Positions 1-6,605 of a stretch of DNA of 18,227 nucleotides are shown here, in pieces. Source of the DNA: an uncultured Eubacteriales bacterium (GTDB lineage: Bacteria > Bacillota > Clostridia > Oscillospirales > CAG-272); NCBI GenBank assembly GCA_900545935.1, contig URAP01000035.1, positions 1 to 18,227 on the forward strand. Reading direction: 5' to 3'. The translations under genes were made by a program, and so were the position numbers. Every line of letters starts with the position of its first letter. The stretch's first letter is position 1. Below the pieces are notes generated by a model. It made no database searches. It saw only the letters and a program-made list of their open reading frames with translations, and was not told where the DNA came from.

Positions 1-66
1 CCCCGCCGTTTTTGTCTCCCGCAGTGCTGCGGAGAAGTGACGATGTGCGTACGGCGTTATATTTCC

Positions 67-200
67 GGCACGCTTTTGTGCCGCACATGGTTAACGGTCG
101 GTGTCGATGTTTGGAATACGCAGATACTTCGACGATGTTGACGCGAGCTGTCGCAACTGTGTGCGCCTTGCGTTTTATGACTCGCACGCTTTTGTGCCGC
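67..200. repeat. two copies of a hairpin-forming 17-bp direct repeat
   Basis: The word GCACGCTTTTGTGCCGC occurs at 68-84 and again at 184-200, a period of 116 bp. The first copy is preceded by G, so GGCAC can pair with GTGCC across a short loop. The sequence just before each copy is also partly alike (TGTGCG followed by a GCGTT-containing stretch), so the duplicated unit is probably about 40 bp and diverged. Confidence 0.5.
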
Positions 201-288
201 GCAGCGTCTGCGTGGCAGCGTGGTCGTTTTCCCGTACGGCATCGTCAAGGCTATGCCTATCGCAGAGTGATTCGTACAGAAAAATAAT

Positions 289-306
289 AAAAAATCGCGA
301 TTTTTT
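289..306. repeat. 18-bp A/T-flanked palindrome
   Basis: Six A, TCGCGA and six T make a perfect 18-bp palindrome, with two further T after it. It lies 12 bp before the -35 of the cysK promoter. It resembles a terminator only superficially because the GC core is just four bases. A role as curved or UP-like promoter DNA is equally possible. Confidence 0.4.
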
Positions 307-318
307 TTAAAAAGGGGG

Positions 319-347
319 TTGACAAACGATATGTTCGGGCGTATAAT
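319..347 (+). promoter_or_regulatory. consensus sigma-A promoter of the cysK operon
   Basis: TTGACA at 319-324 and TATAAT at 342-347 are separated by exactly 17 bp, a perfect match to the vegetative consensus. It lies downstream of an A/T-rich tract. Transcription should start near 354, giving a leader of about 85 nt. That leader contains a small GCGGC-AGT-GCCGC hairpin (401-413) just upstream of the cysK ribosome binding site. Confidence 0.85.
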
Positions 348-348
348 A

Positions 349-371
349 CCACCAACATACCAAGTAGGTGG
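349..371. promoter_or_regulatory. 23-bp interrupted palindrome, candidate Rrf2 operator
   Basis: The pattern is CCACC-n-AC-n7-GT-n-GGTGG, beginning two bases after the -10 box and covering the predicted start of transcription. A smaller palindrome (ACC-n5-GGT, 359-369) lies within its right half. A dimeric repressor bound here would block initiation. The obvious candidate is the Rrf2-family regulator encoded at the end of the same operon, but the sequence alone does not show which protein binds, and a hairpin in the leader RNA is an alternative. Confidence 0.5.
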
Positions 372-438
372 GTAAAACACCGGGTATCAAAATAATCGCA
401 GCGGCAGTGCCGCGCACCGAAAAAAGGAGATATTTATC

Positions 439-1371
439 ATGGCAAACATCTATACATCCGCAGATCAGCTTATAGGCAAAACTCCGCTTCTCGAGCTCAG
501 TGGTATCGAAAAGAAATTCGGGCTCAAGGCAAAGCTGCTTGCAAAGCTCGAGTACTTCAATCCCGCAGGATCGGTCAAGGACAGAATTGCCAAGGCTATG
601 ATCGACGACGCTGAGAAGAGCGGCAAGCTGGTGGAGGGCTCGGTCATCATCGAGCCGACCTCGGGCAACACGGGTATCGGTCTTGCATCGGTCGCTGCGG
701 CACGCGGCTACCGCATCATTATCGTAATGCCCGAAACTATGTCGGTAGAGCGCCGCCAGTTGATGAAGGCATACGGTGCCGAGCTTGTTCTCACCGACGG
801 CAGCAAGGGAATGAAGGGCGCTATCGAGCGTGCAAACGAGCTCGCAGCAGAGACTCCGAATTCGTTTATCCCCGGTCAGTTCGTCAACCCGGCAAACCCT
901 AAGGCCCACTTTGAGACAACCGGCCCCGAGATCTACGAGGACACCGACGGTCGGGTCGACTGGTTCGTTGCAGGCGTAGGCACCGGCGGGACCGTTACCG
1001 GCGTAGGCCAGTATCTGCGCTCTAAGATTCCCGGCGTGAAGATCGCAGCCGTCGAGCCTGCTTCTTCTCCCGTTCTTTCCGAGGGTAAATCCGGACCGCA
1101 CAAGATTCAGGGTGTCGGTGCGGGATTTGTACCGGATGTCCTTGATACAAAGGTTTATGACGAGATAATCCCCGTCACTAACGAGGATGCTTTTGCGACC
1201 GGTAAGGAGATAGGCAGAAGCGAGGGTGTGCTCGTCGGAATTTCGTCCGGTGCCGCTATCTATGCGGCAATTCAGCTCGCAAAGCGCCCGGAGAACGAGG
1301 GCAAAACTATCGTTGCACTTCTCCCCGACACCGGAGACCGTTACCTCTCTACACCCCTCTTCGCTGACTGA
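439..1371 (+). CDS. cysK: cysteine synthase A (O-acetylserine sulfhydrylase)
   Basis: This PLP enzyme makes cysteine from O-acetylserine and sulfide in the cytosol. The 310-residue protein is full length for the family. The PLP lysine is K47 in NPAGSVKDR. The substrate-binding loop PTSGNTG is at 73-79, the phosphate-binding GVGTGGT loop at 179-185, and the serine that holds the pyridine nitrogen lies in GISSGAA (268-274). The ATG has a strong AGGAG (425-429) nine bases upstream. It is the first gene of an operon read from the consensus promoter at 319, with the next gene starting 10 bp after its stop. Cystathionine beta-synthase-like or O-phosphoserine-using relatives share this fold, but the motif set and length fit CysK best. 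Confidence 0.95.
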   Translation: MANIYTSADQLIGKTPLLELSGIEKKFGLKAKLLAKLEYFNPAGSVKDRIAKAMIDDAEKSGKLVEGSVIIEPTSGNTGIGLASVAAARGYRIIIVMPETMSVERRQLMKAYGAELVLTDGSKGMKGAIERANELAAETPNSFIPGQFVNPANPKAHFETTGPEIYEDTDGRVDWFVAGVGTGGTVTGVGQYLRSKIPGVKIAAVEPASSPVLSEGKSGPHKIQGVGAGFVPDVLDTKVYDEIIPVTNEDAFATGKEIGRSEGVLVGISSGAAIYAAIQLAKRPENEGKTIVALLPDTGDRYLSTPLFAD

Positions 1372-1381
1372 GAGGCGTGCG

Positions 1382-1945
1382 GTGATACCGACAAGAGAGC
1401 AGGCTCGCGAGCTGCTTCTGCGCTATAACAGCGAGCCGTTTCATATAAAGCACGCGGATATCGTCTGCGGTGTGATGGAGTATTTTGCCTGTGAGCGCGG
1501 CTACGGCGACGAGGCGGAATTTTGGGGCACAGTCGGACTTCTCCATGATCTTGACTTTGAAAAATATCCCGAGCAGCATTGTATAAAGGTCAGGGAGATA
1601 ATGGAGTCCGAAGGCATAGACGAGCGCTTGATACATGCGGTAGTCAGCCACGGCTACGGAATAACCGTAGATACCGCGCCCGAGCATGAGATGGAAAAGG
1701 TGCTTTACGCAGTCGATGAGCTTACGGGTCTTATCGGTGCTGTCGCGATAATGCGCCCGTCGCGCAGTGTTGAAGATCTCGAGCTGAAATCGGTTAAAAA
1801 GAAGTATAAGAGCCACGGCTTTGCGGCAGGCTGCTCGCGCGAGGTCATCGAGCGCGGCGCGGAGATGCTCGGCATAAGCCTTGACGAGCTTATAATCGAG
1901 ACCATACTTGCAATGCGGGCTACGCCTGCGGCGGTATTTAATTGA
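1382..1945 (+). CDS. HD-domain metal-dependent phosphohydrolase, substrate unknown
   Basis: This 187-residue protein belongs to the small HD-superfamily hydrolases often annotated as HDIG-domain proteins in Clostridia. The metal ligands are in the expected order: H24 in IKHA, the H55-D56 pair in GLLHDLDF, further histidines at 66 and 90, and D112 in YAVDELTG. I chose the GTG at 1382 because GAGAGG (1370-1375) sits six bases before it and overlaps the cysK stop. The longer reading that begins at 1226 would lie inside cysK in another frame. The next gene starts one base after the stop, so translation is probably coupled. Substrates of this subfamily are not known to me. The partnership with cysteine genes is positional only. 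Confidence 0.85.
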   Translation: MIPTREQARELLLRYNSEPFHIKHADIVCGVMEYFACERGYGDEAEFWGTVGLLHDLDFEKYPEQHCIKVREIMESEGIDERLIHAVVSHGYGITVDTAPEHEMEKVLYAVDELTGLIGAVAIMRPSRSVEDLELKSVKKKYKSHGFAAGCSREVIERGAEMLGISLDELIIETILAMRATPAAVFN

Positions 1946-1946
1946 T

Positions 1947-2369
1947 ATGAGAGTACTTGCGGCATTGAGCGGCGGCGTTGATTCAAGCGTCGCCGCCCTC
2001 CTGCTGCGCAGGGAGGGGAACGATTGCATCGGCTGTACCATGCGTCTCTATGACAATGAGGATGCGGGTATATCACGTGCGCATACCTGCTGTACTCTTG
2101 AAGATACGGAGGATGCTCGCAGCGTTTCTCTGCGGCTCGGAATGCGGTACTATGTCTTTAATTTCGCGGAGGAATTTCACCGCGAGGTCATTGATCGCTT
2201 TACCCGCAGCTATGCGAGCGGAATAACTCCGAATCCGTGCATCGATTGCAACCGATATTTGAAATTCGGAAAGCTGTATGACCGTGCAAAGCTGCTCGGC
2301 TGTGATATCGCTTGGCTAATGATATCAAGCGGTGGTAAGCCGGAACGATTGTGGCATGAGCGGCTGTGA
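1947..2369 (+). pseudogene. mnmA: truncated tRNA 2-thiouridylase (mnmA fragment)
   Basis: Intact MnmA (about 350-370 residues) adds sulfur to U34 of Lys, Glu and Gln tRNAs. Here only the N-terminal third is left, in a 140-codon frame. The PP-loop SGGVDSS (8-14) that binds ATP is intact, as is GITPNPCIDCNRYLKFGKL with the nucleophilic C98. Similarity stops after GCDIA (residues 118-122), just before the usual TGHYA motif, and about 18 unrelated codons follow to a stop. The second catalytic cysteine, the tRNA-binding part and the C-terminal barrel are all missing, and no remnant of them is recognisable in the next 90 bp. The start ATG lies one base after the HD-gene stop. A functional copy elsewhere is likely, but cannot be seen here. 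A reading or assembly error cannot explain this by a simple frameshift, since no C-terminal part follows in any frame. Confidence 0.85.
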
Positions 2370-2415
2370 GATAGAGCTGACGAGTATAGGTGGATGTGGA
2401 CTCCGGCGGCTGTGA
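2297..2415. repeat. three copies of a 9-bp word in the mnmA scar
   Basis: CGGCTGTGA is found at 2297-2305, 2361-2369 and 2407-2415. The first copy is in the last conserved codons of the mnmA fragment, the second contains its present stop codon, and the third ends the short downstream frame. A separate 7-bp direct repeat, TGATATC, is at 2303-2309 and 2320-2326, on either side of the point where MnmA similarity ends. Such short repeats are typical deletion endpoints. Confidence 0.45.
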
Positions 2416-2460
2416 AGCAGACATGAATTTTCGGGCGTATGCCCGACGGGAGGGATAGAT

Positions 2461-2886
2461 ATGATTTCCACGAAGGGCAGATATGCACTGCGTATTATGA
2501 TAGATCTTGCGGAGCACCGCGGCGGAGATTGGATCCCGCTGAAGGCTGTAGCGGAGCGTCAGGAGATATCTCAGAAATATATTGAGAGAATAATGCCCTC
2601 ACTCACCGGCGCGGGGCTTGTCGAGGGGCTGCACGGAAAGGGCGGCGGCTACCGCCTTACTCGTTCGCCCGAGGAATATACAGCACTTCAGGTGCTTACC
2701 GCAGCTGAGGGAGAGCTTGCTCCGGTCGCATGTCTCGGCAGCGGAGCGCCTGTCTGCAGCCGCGCGTCGGAATGCCGAACGCTTGAGCTTTGGCGCGGTT
2801 TTTACAAGCTGACCGAGGAATATTTCGGCTCAGTTACGCTCGCCTCGCTGACTGCTGCGGGCGGTGCGGCGGATTACGTCATATAA
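2461..2886 (+). CDS. Rrf2-family transcriptional regulator with three-Cys Fe-S motif (IscR/CymR-like)
   Basis: This 141-residue winged-helix protein starts with the Rrf2 signature MISTKGRYALR. The recognition-helix region ISQKYIERIM is at 36-45 and the wing GKGGGYRL at 59-66. Three cysteines (C91, C99, C105) stand where IscR carries its [2Fe-2S] ligands, with spacing x7 and x5 rather than x5 and x5. Members with these cysteines sense Fe-S or cysteine status, while CymR-type members lack them. The ATG has GGGAGG (2448-2453) seven bases upstream, just after a CGGGC-GTAT-GCCCG hairpin (2432-2445). It lies fourth in the cysK operon, so it may regulate its own operon through the palindrome at 349-371. 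I leave the gene symbol empty because IscR and CymR cannot be separated by reading alone. Confidence 0.9.
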   Translation: MISTKGRYALRIMIDLAEHRGGDWIPLKAVAERQEISQKYIERIMPSLTGAGLVEGLHGKGGGYRLTRSPEEYTALQVLTAAEGELAPVACLGSGAPVCSRASECRTLELWRGFYKLTEEYFGSVTLASLTAAGGAADYVI

Positions 2887-2922
2887 TTCTATCTTCGGTT
2901 ATCGGAGTGTGAAAGCAAAACG

Positions 2923-2965
2923 TTGCGGCAGCCGATATGCACGCCATGCATATCGGCTGCCGCAA
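2923..2965. terminator. bidirectional hairpin terminator between convergent genes
   Basis: A perfect 19-bp stem (2923-2941 with 2947-2965) closes a 5-nt loop. It sits 36 bp after the Rrf2 stop and about 80 bp before the end of the converging capA-like gene. On the minus strand it is followed by a short T-rich run (CGTTTTGC), while on the plus strand the tail is only weakly T-rich, so termination is likely better for the minus-strand transcript. A second perfect 16-bp palindrome lies at 2996-3011. Confidence 0.75.
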
Positions 2966-3047
2966 TATGTAACTACTTTGTTCAGATTTGATCTTATCCG
3001 CAGCTGCGGATCACTGTTCATGCAGCATGGGAGTGACTCCGACAGCT

Positions 3048-4322
3048 TTACTTATACAGAATAGCATCCGGCAGATACTCGTCCGGTATCGAGCGGCGCA
3101 CATATCCGTACAGCTCGGTAAGTGTAAAGCTGCCGTATTTCTGTCCTCCGTGTTCGTTACACAGCTCCTCGGTATAGTCGGAGAGCGGCATAACGCGAAA
3201 GGCACTGCGGGAGGAGTTGTAGTGGCAAACGGTCGGCAGAAACGAGATATTATCTATGCTGACCGAAGGTCCGTTTTCTGTGCTGCGGACGGTGAGATCG
3301 AAGCCGAGCAGTCCGCCGACGGCATTCTTGGCATAGTACATTCCTGCCATAAAGTTGCCGAGCGAATAGGCGACGAGCGTTGTCCCGCCGTCGGGGCGAG
3401 GCAGTGTCTCGATGCTTTGCAGTACGTGCGGACCGTAGCCTATAACGACATCGGCGCCGCATTCGGCGAGCATTGCGGCGAGTGAGCGCTGGCTATTGCC
3501 GGGATCGAGTTCGTTCTCGGTGCCCCAGTGCATCACGGCTATGATCGCATCTGCCTTCTGCTTTGCTATTTTCATCTGTGTCTTCATGTCCTGAATATTG
3601 ACGTACGGAACATAGATGCCGCTTCCGTCGCTGTTGGAGACGTTTGTTTTGCCTACGAAGTAAACGAGCGCGACACGTATACCGTCGATGTCGGCTATTC
3701 TGATATTTTCAAGGTCCGAGCGGTCGGCATACTCCGCGAGCGGAAGTGCGCCGCATTTGCGGACGTAGCTCTCGGTGGCGAGAACACCCTCGACACCGCC
3801 GTCGAGCATATGGTCGTTCGATAGGTCGATGATGTTGAATCCTATGCCGGTCAGCGCGTCTATCGCGGTCGGCGGGACGATGTATTTCGGAAAATAATCG
3901 TAATCACCGCTCTCGGAAATGACTGCTTCGAAATTAACGATAGATGCATCCGAGAGACGTATGTAGTCGGCTATATCGTCATATATCGGGGTAAAGTCGT
4001 ACTCACCTTCGCCGCCGCAGGCTGCGGCGTATCTTGCGACCGCCTCATGACACATGCTGTCACCCGCCGCAACTATGCGCACCGTCTGAACATCGGAAGC
4101 ATAGATATTTCGCTGCGGCTCGCTCTCGTTCGGCAGCTCGGGGGTCACTATTCGTGTCTGCTCGGTCTCGTTCTCCTGCACGGCTTCGCTTCTGTATGCC
4201 CCATACGCTCCGCCTGCACCCGACGAGCAGGCACATAGCAGAGATGCAGCAGCGAGCAACAGCGCCGTCAGTGCGGTGCGGGAGGTTGCTTTGACCTTGC
4301 TCATTTTGATGTGTCGCTCCAT
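3048..4322 (-). CDS. CapA-like (poly-gamma-glutamate synthesis type) lipoprotein
   Basis: This 424-residue protein has a lipoprotein signal: charged N-terminus, hydrophobic run at about 17-29 and lipobox L29-C30-A31-C32, with lipidation expected at C32. A low-complexity Glu/Thr-rich linker (about 33-75) follows, then a calcineurin-like CapA domain. Recognisable motifs are AGDSMCHE (86-93), NFEAVIS (130-136), NDHMLDGG (169-176), MHWGTENE (264-271) and GYGPHVLQ (295-302). The last normally reads GxHPHVxQ, so one usual metal-site histidine is replaced by glycine. The ATG at 4322 has GGAG five bases upstream. An ATG at 4304 makes an ATGA overlap with the upstream stop and gives a neater signal peptide, but its GGAG is 12 bases away. 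Family members make or release poly-gamma-glutamate, but no pgsB/C genes are here, so the role is unknown. Confidence 0.85.
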   Translation of the reverse strand: MERHIKMSKVKATSRTALTALLLAAASLLCACSSGAGGAYGAYRSEAVQENETEQTRIVTPELPNESEPQRNIYASDVQTVRIVAAGDSMCHEAVARYAAACGGEGEYDFTPIYDDIADYIRLSDASIVNFEAVISESGDYDYFPKYIVPPTAIDALTGIGFNIIDLSNDHMLDGGVEGVLATESYVRKCGALPLAEYADRSDLENIRIADIDGIRVALVYFVGKTNVSNSDGSGIYVPYVNIQDMKTQMKIAKQKADAIIAVMHWGTENELDPGNSQRSLAAMLAECGADVVIGYGPHVLQSIETLPRPDGGTTLVAYSLGNFMAGMYYAKNAVGGLLGFDLTVRSTENGPSVSIDNISFLPTVCHYNSSRSAFRVMPLSDYTEELCNEHGGQKYGSFTLTELYGYVRRSIPDEYLPDAILYK

Positions 4323-4999
4323 AGGCTCTCCATGCCGAATTGTGATGTTTTTTCCTCCTCGCAGTCGTTACTGACCGTCGCTGATGCGTCGGTTTTGTCG
4401 GCTTCAGCTCTGTTAGGTGTGTCGGAGGATATATCGGATCTTTTCTCAGATGCTGCGCTGTCGGACAGCTTTTCTCCGTCGGAATCCGGCTTAGCTTTGA
4501 CGGATATGATGGTACTGCCGTCGGGCTTTTCGGCGGCGCTGCCTGAACCCATGCCCGCATTGTCGGCTTTATCCTCGGCAGTCACCCGATCTCCGTCTTT
4601 GGTCTCGGGTTCTGTGCCGGAGCTGTTTTTCGCCGTGTTGTCTGTCAAGCTCTCTGCCGCGGTGCCGGGAGCGGTCGGCTCATCGTCCGGAATATCGTCG
4701 AGGGTAGGCATTATCATATCCTCGTCAAATGCCGCAGGCGCCTGAAAAGGCACGTGCTTGAGCGGGTCATATACAAATTTGCGGCAGGTATAGCGGCAGG
4801 AGACTACGCCCTTGCGCTCGCAGAGCATTGTATCGGAATCGAACAGCTTGTGCGCGCGGACGCAGTAGCGGCAGATCTCCGGCAGCTCGCGCTCCGAGCT
4901 CTTGTCATGCGCGGCTTTATATTTCGGTCTGAAGCGCGTGAGACGTGTGTCCGAATCGCTCGCGCGGTATCTGTGATCGTCTTTTCTGCGAAAAGCCAT
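4301..4999 (-). CDS. Cys-cluster (probable zinc-binding) protein with long acidic disordered tail
   Basis: This 232-residue protein has no predicted membrane segment. The N-terminal 40 residues are basic and hydrophilic. Next comes a compact cysteine cluster with C43, C46, C60, C68 and C72, closed by the motif YDPLKHVP (77-84). I associate this CxxC...C...C...YDPLK pattern with short, uncharacterised clostridial proteins that usually end soon after it. Here about 140 further residues follow, rich in Asp, Glu, Ser, Thr, Ala and Lys and with almost no aromatic residues, so probably disordered. The ATG follows GGGGG with an eight-base gap, and a TATAAT promoter lies upstream. Its stop overlaps the start of the CapA-like gene, so the two are probably translated together. 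Function is not known. A redox or metal-binding role for the cluster is inference. Confidence 0.75.
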   Translation of the reverse strand: MAFRRKDDHRYRASDSDTRLTRFRPKYKAAHDKSSERELPEICRYCVRAHKLFDSDTMLCERKGVVSCRYTCRKFVYDPLKHVPFQAPAAFDEDMIMPTLDDIPDDEPTAPGTAAESLTDNTAKNSSGTEPETKDGDRVTAEDKADNAGMGSGSAAEKPDGSTIISVKAKPDSDGEKLSDSAASEKRSDISSDTPNRAEADKTDASATVSNDCEEEKTSQFGMESLWSDTSK

Positions 5000-5032
5000 T
5001 GCTTTTACCCCCGATAAATGTTTATCGAGGGT

Positions 5033-5061
5033 ATTATACTACATTTTTTATTATTTTTCCA
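5033..5061 (-). promoter_or_regulatory. sigma-A promoter for the Cys-cluster/CapA-like pair
   Basis: On the minus strand TATAAT (5038-5033) is preceded at 17 bp by TGGAAA (5061-5056), a partial -35 match set in A/T-rich DNA. Between it and the start codon lies a CGATAAA-TG-TTTATCG hairpin (5012-5027) that would be in the leader just before the ribosome binding site. This makes the pair a unit separate from ylbJ, which ends at 5084. Confidence 0.65.
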
Positions 5062-5083
5062 CTCTTTTTTTAAAATATTGTTC

Positions 5084-6151
5084 TCAGCCTGCAATATACA
5101 GCAGCAGAAAGGTATATCCTGCGCACAGGACAGCCATCGCAGCGCGTACCGGGATAATATATTTTCCGCTCAGACCGCAGCCGCGCATCAGCGTTTTTGT
5201 TTGCATCGTGACGCACAGCCCCGACCAGCCTATCTCCGTGCCGCACAGTACGGTGCCGAATGTACCGCCGAATGTCGCCGCGCTGCCGAGACCGCCGCTG
5301 ACCTCGAGCAGCATAGACAGCAGAAGTGTGGCGATAGGCGGCAGTGCAGCGCCGGTGAGTGAGATGTAGACACGGTCGAGCAGCGCGGCAGCGAGCACGC
5401 GGAGCAGCGAAAATACGGTGACGAGCGAGACGACGGTAAGAGTCGCAGAGAGCGCCGATGCTACCGACTCCGGCAGGACACGCAGAACGGACGAATGAGT
5501 AGCTGTCGAGTCGGACAAACTTTTATCATATCGCACCCGCTGTCCGGCACAGACATTGCCGAGTCGGTTTTCTTTTTTTCTTTTTCCGATATTATGTATG
5601 CCTCCGTGCAGCGCGCCGAGCGTCAGCACAGACAGCAGCTGCGCAAGATAAATAATAATTCCGAGCCTGCGGTCTCCGAGCAGCGTCGTGCCGAGCAGGG
5701 CTACGGTCAGCCCCGGACCGGTGTTATTCAACAGTGCGCACCCTCGCTCCGCCTCATCTGCTGTGCACCGACCGCCTCTGTATGCTTCGCAAACAGCTGC
5801 AGCACCGGCAGGATAGCCCGCGCACATTCCTATTATGAACGAAAATGCAAGTGAACCCGGAAGCCCGAAAAGCATCGAAAACGGCTGCCCTATTGCCCGT
5901 CCGATGTGCTCGGTGGTACCGCAGCGTGATATCAGTGCTGTGAGCACAAGATACGGAAACAGCGACGGTATGAGCGCGGCTGCACACATTTTCAGACTCT
6001 CCCGCACCGATTCTGCCGCAGAGTCGGAGAATACAACGAGCAGAGGTATAAAATACAGCAGGGCTATATCTCTCGCTGCCGCCTTAGCATACCGCCACAG
6101 TGCTTTTGGTATATGAGCGCCGGAAACAGCGGATGCATGCATCTTTGTCAT
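5084..6151 (-). CDS. ylbJ: sporulation integral membrane protein YlbJ
   Basis: This is a 355-residue polytopic membrane protein of the nucleoside-recognition (Gate) type, in the family of YlbJ, which is needed for spore cortex formation in Bacillus. Family landmarks are IPSLFPYLVL (61-70), the glycine-rich GMCAGYPAGA (108-117) and LLNNTGPGLTV (140-150). About eight hydrophobic segments are visible. I set the start at the ATG at 6151 because GGAGGGAG lies eight bases upstream. A frame open to 6220 would add 23 residues that do not look like the family and would pass through that ribosome binding site. It is transcribed away from yqfC-yqfD, itself a sporulation pair, which supports the assignment. 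The transported or recognised compound is unknown. Confidence 0.85.
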   Translation of the reverse strand: MTKMHASAVSGAHIPKALWRYAKAAARDIALLYFIPLLVVFSDSAAESVRESLKMCAAALIPSLFPYLVLTALISRCGTTEHIGRAIGQPFSMLFGLPGSLAFSFIIGMCAGYPAGAAAVCEAYRGGRCTADEAERGCALLNNTGPGLTVALLGTTLLGDRRLGIIIYLAQLLSVLTLGALHGGIHNIGKRKKENRLGNVCAGQRVRYDKSLSDSTATHSSVLRVLPESVASALSATLTVVSLVTVFSLLRVLAAALLDRVYISLTGAALPPIATLLLSMLLEVSGGLGSAATFGGTFGTVLCGTEIGWSGLCVTMQTKTLMRGCGLSGKYIIPVRAAMAVLCAGYTFLLLYIAG

Positions 6152-6281
6152 TATTATTACTCCCTCCGCATAAGGTAAGGTCGTGGAGCGAAGTGCCGTC
6201 GTGAAATACCGTTGCGGCATATCGCTGTCATCGTGATGCCTTACGTTATACTATATTTGGCGAGCGGAGGAAAGATACATA

Positions 6282-6605
6282 ATGAATACGGAGAATAAAA
6301 GAAAAGGAGAACGGCGGCTGCTTGGCAGACTGTTTTCGATATCCGATCTACCGCAGGAGGAATGTCCGGGAACGGCTGAGACTGTCATTACTATATTCGA
6401 CAGGATGCAGCTGAGACTGTCGCGGTGCAGGAGGATCATCTGCTTTCGGGACGACCTTATCATCATGCGGGCGGGTAGATATGAGCTGACCGTTGTCGGC
6501 GAGGGACTGACGCTGTGCCACCGCAGCGGCGGTTCGGTCGAGGTTGATGGCTTAGTTACCGATATATCGCTCAGATCGGCATGTGATAGGAGGAGGGAAA
6601 AATGA
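6282..6605 (+). CDS. yqfC: sporulation protein YqfC (YabP/YqfC family)
   Basis: This 107-residue protein has the YabP/YqfC fold pattern: a short basic N-terminus, then a beta-rich core with ITIFDRMQLRLSRCRRIICF (36-55) and the end motif VEVDGLVTDISL. GGAGG (6266-6270) precedes the ATG by 11 bases. Its stop overlaps the start of yqfD in an ATGA, the same order and coupling seen in Bacillus. In Bacillus these genes are under SigE in the mother cell. Upstream here, TATACTAT (6247-6254) resembles a SigE -10, but its -35 (TCAT at 6228-6231) is poorly spaced, so I do not call a promoter. Confidence 0.85.
   Translation: MNTENKRKGERRLLGRLFSISDLPQEECPGTAETVITIFDRMQLRLSRCRRIICFRDDLIIMRAGRYELTVVGEGLTLCHRSGGSVEVDGLVTDISLRSACDRRREK

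Larger units (their letters stand above)
1..318. other. gene-free region upstream of cysK
   Basis: No open frame here has a ribosome binding site or recognisable protein. What can be seen is structure: a short hairpin at 17-34 (core CCGCAGTGCTGCGG), a hairpin-forming 17-bp word present twice (68-84 and 184-200), and an AT-rich tract at 281-313 that runs up to the cysK promoter. The tract may act as an UP-like element. The region could be the decayed end of an older gene or an intergenic repeat family; I cannot tell which. Confidence 0.5.

Noticed and set aside
289..308. Intrinsic terminator before the cysK promoter
   Set aside because: The stem is nearly all A-T with a four-base GC core, so it is too weak. 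Better read as A/T-rich promoter DNA.
307..1101. 264-codon open frame antisense to cysK
   Set aside because: It lies opposite a well-supported gene and runs through its promoter. No family resemblance.
1226..1381. Long upstream extension of the HD-domain gene
   Set aside because: This part lies within cysK in another frame. The GTG at 1382 has a well-placed ribosome binding site and gives the family N-terminus.
2461..2886. Naming the regulator iscR or cymR
   Set aside because: The cysteine spacing (x7, x5) and operon content are compatible with either type. No isc/suf genes are present to decide.
6152..6220. 23-residue N-terminal extension of YlbJ
   Set aside because: It crosses a strong GGAGGGAG ribosome binding site for the internal ATG and does not look like the family.
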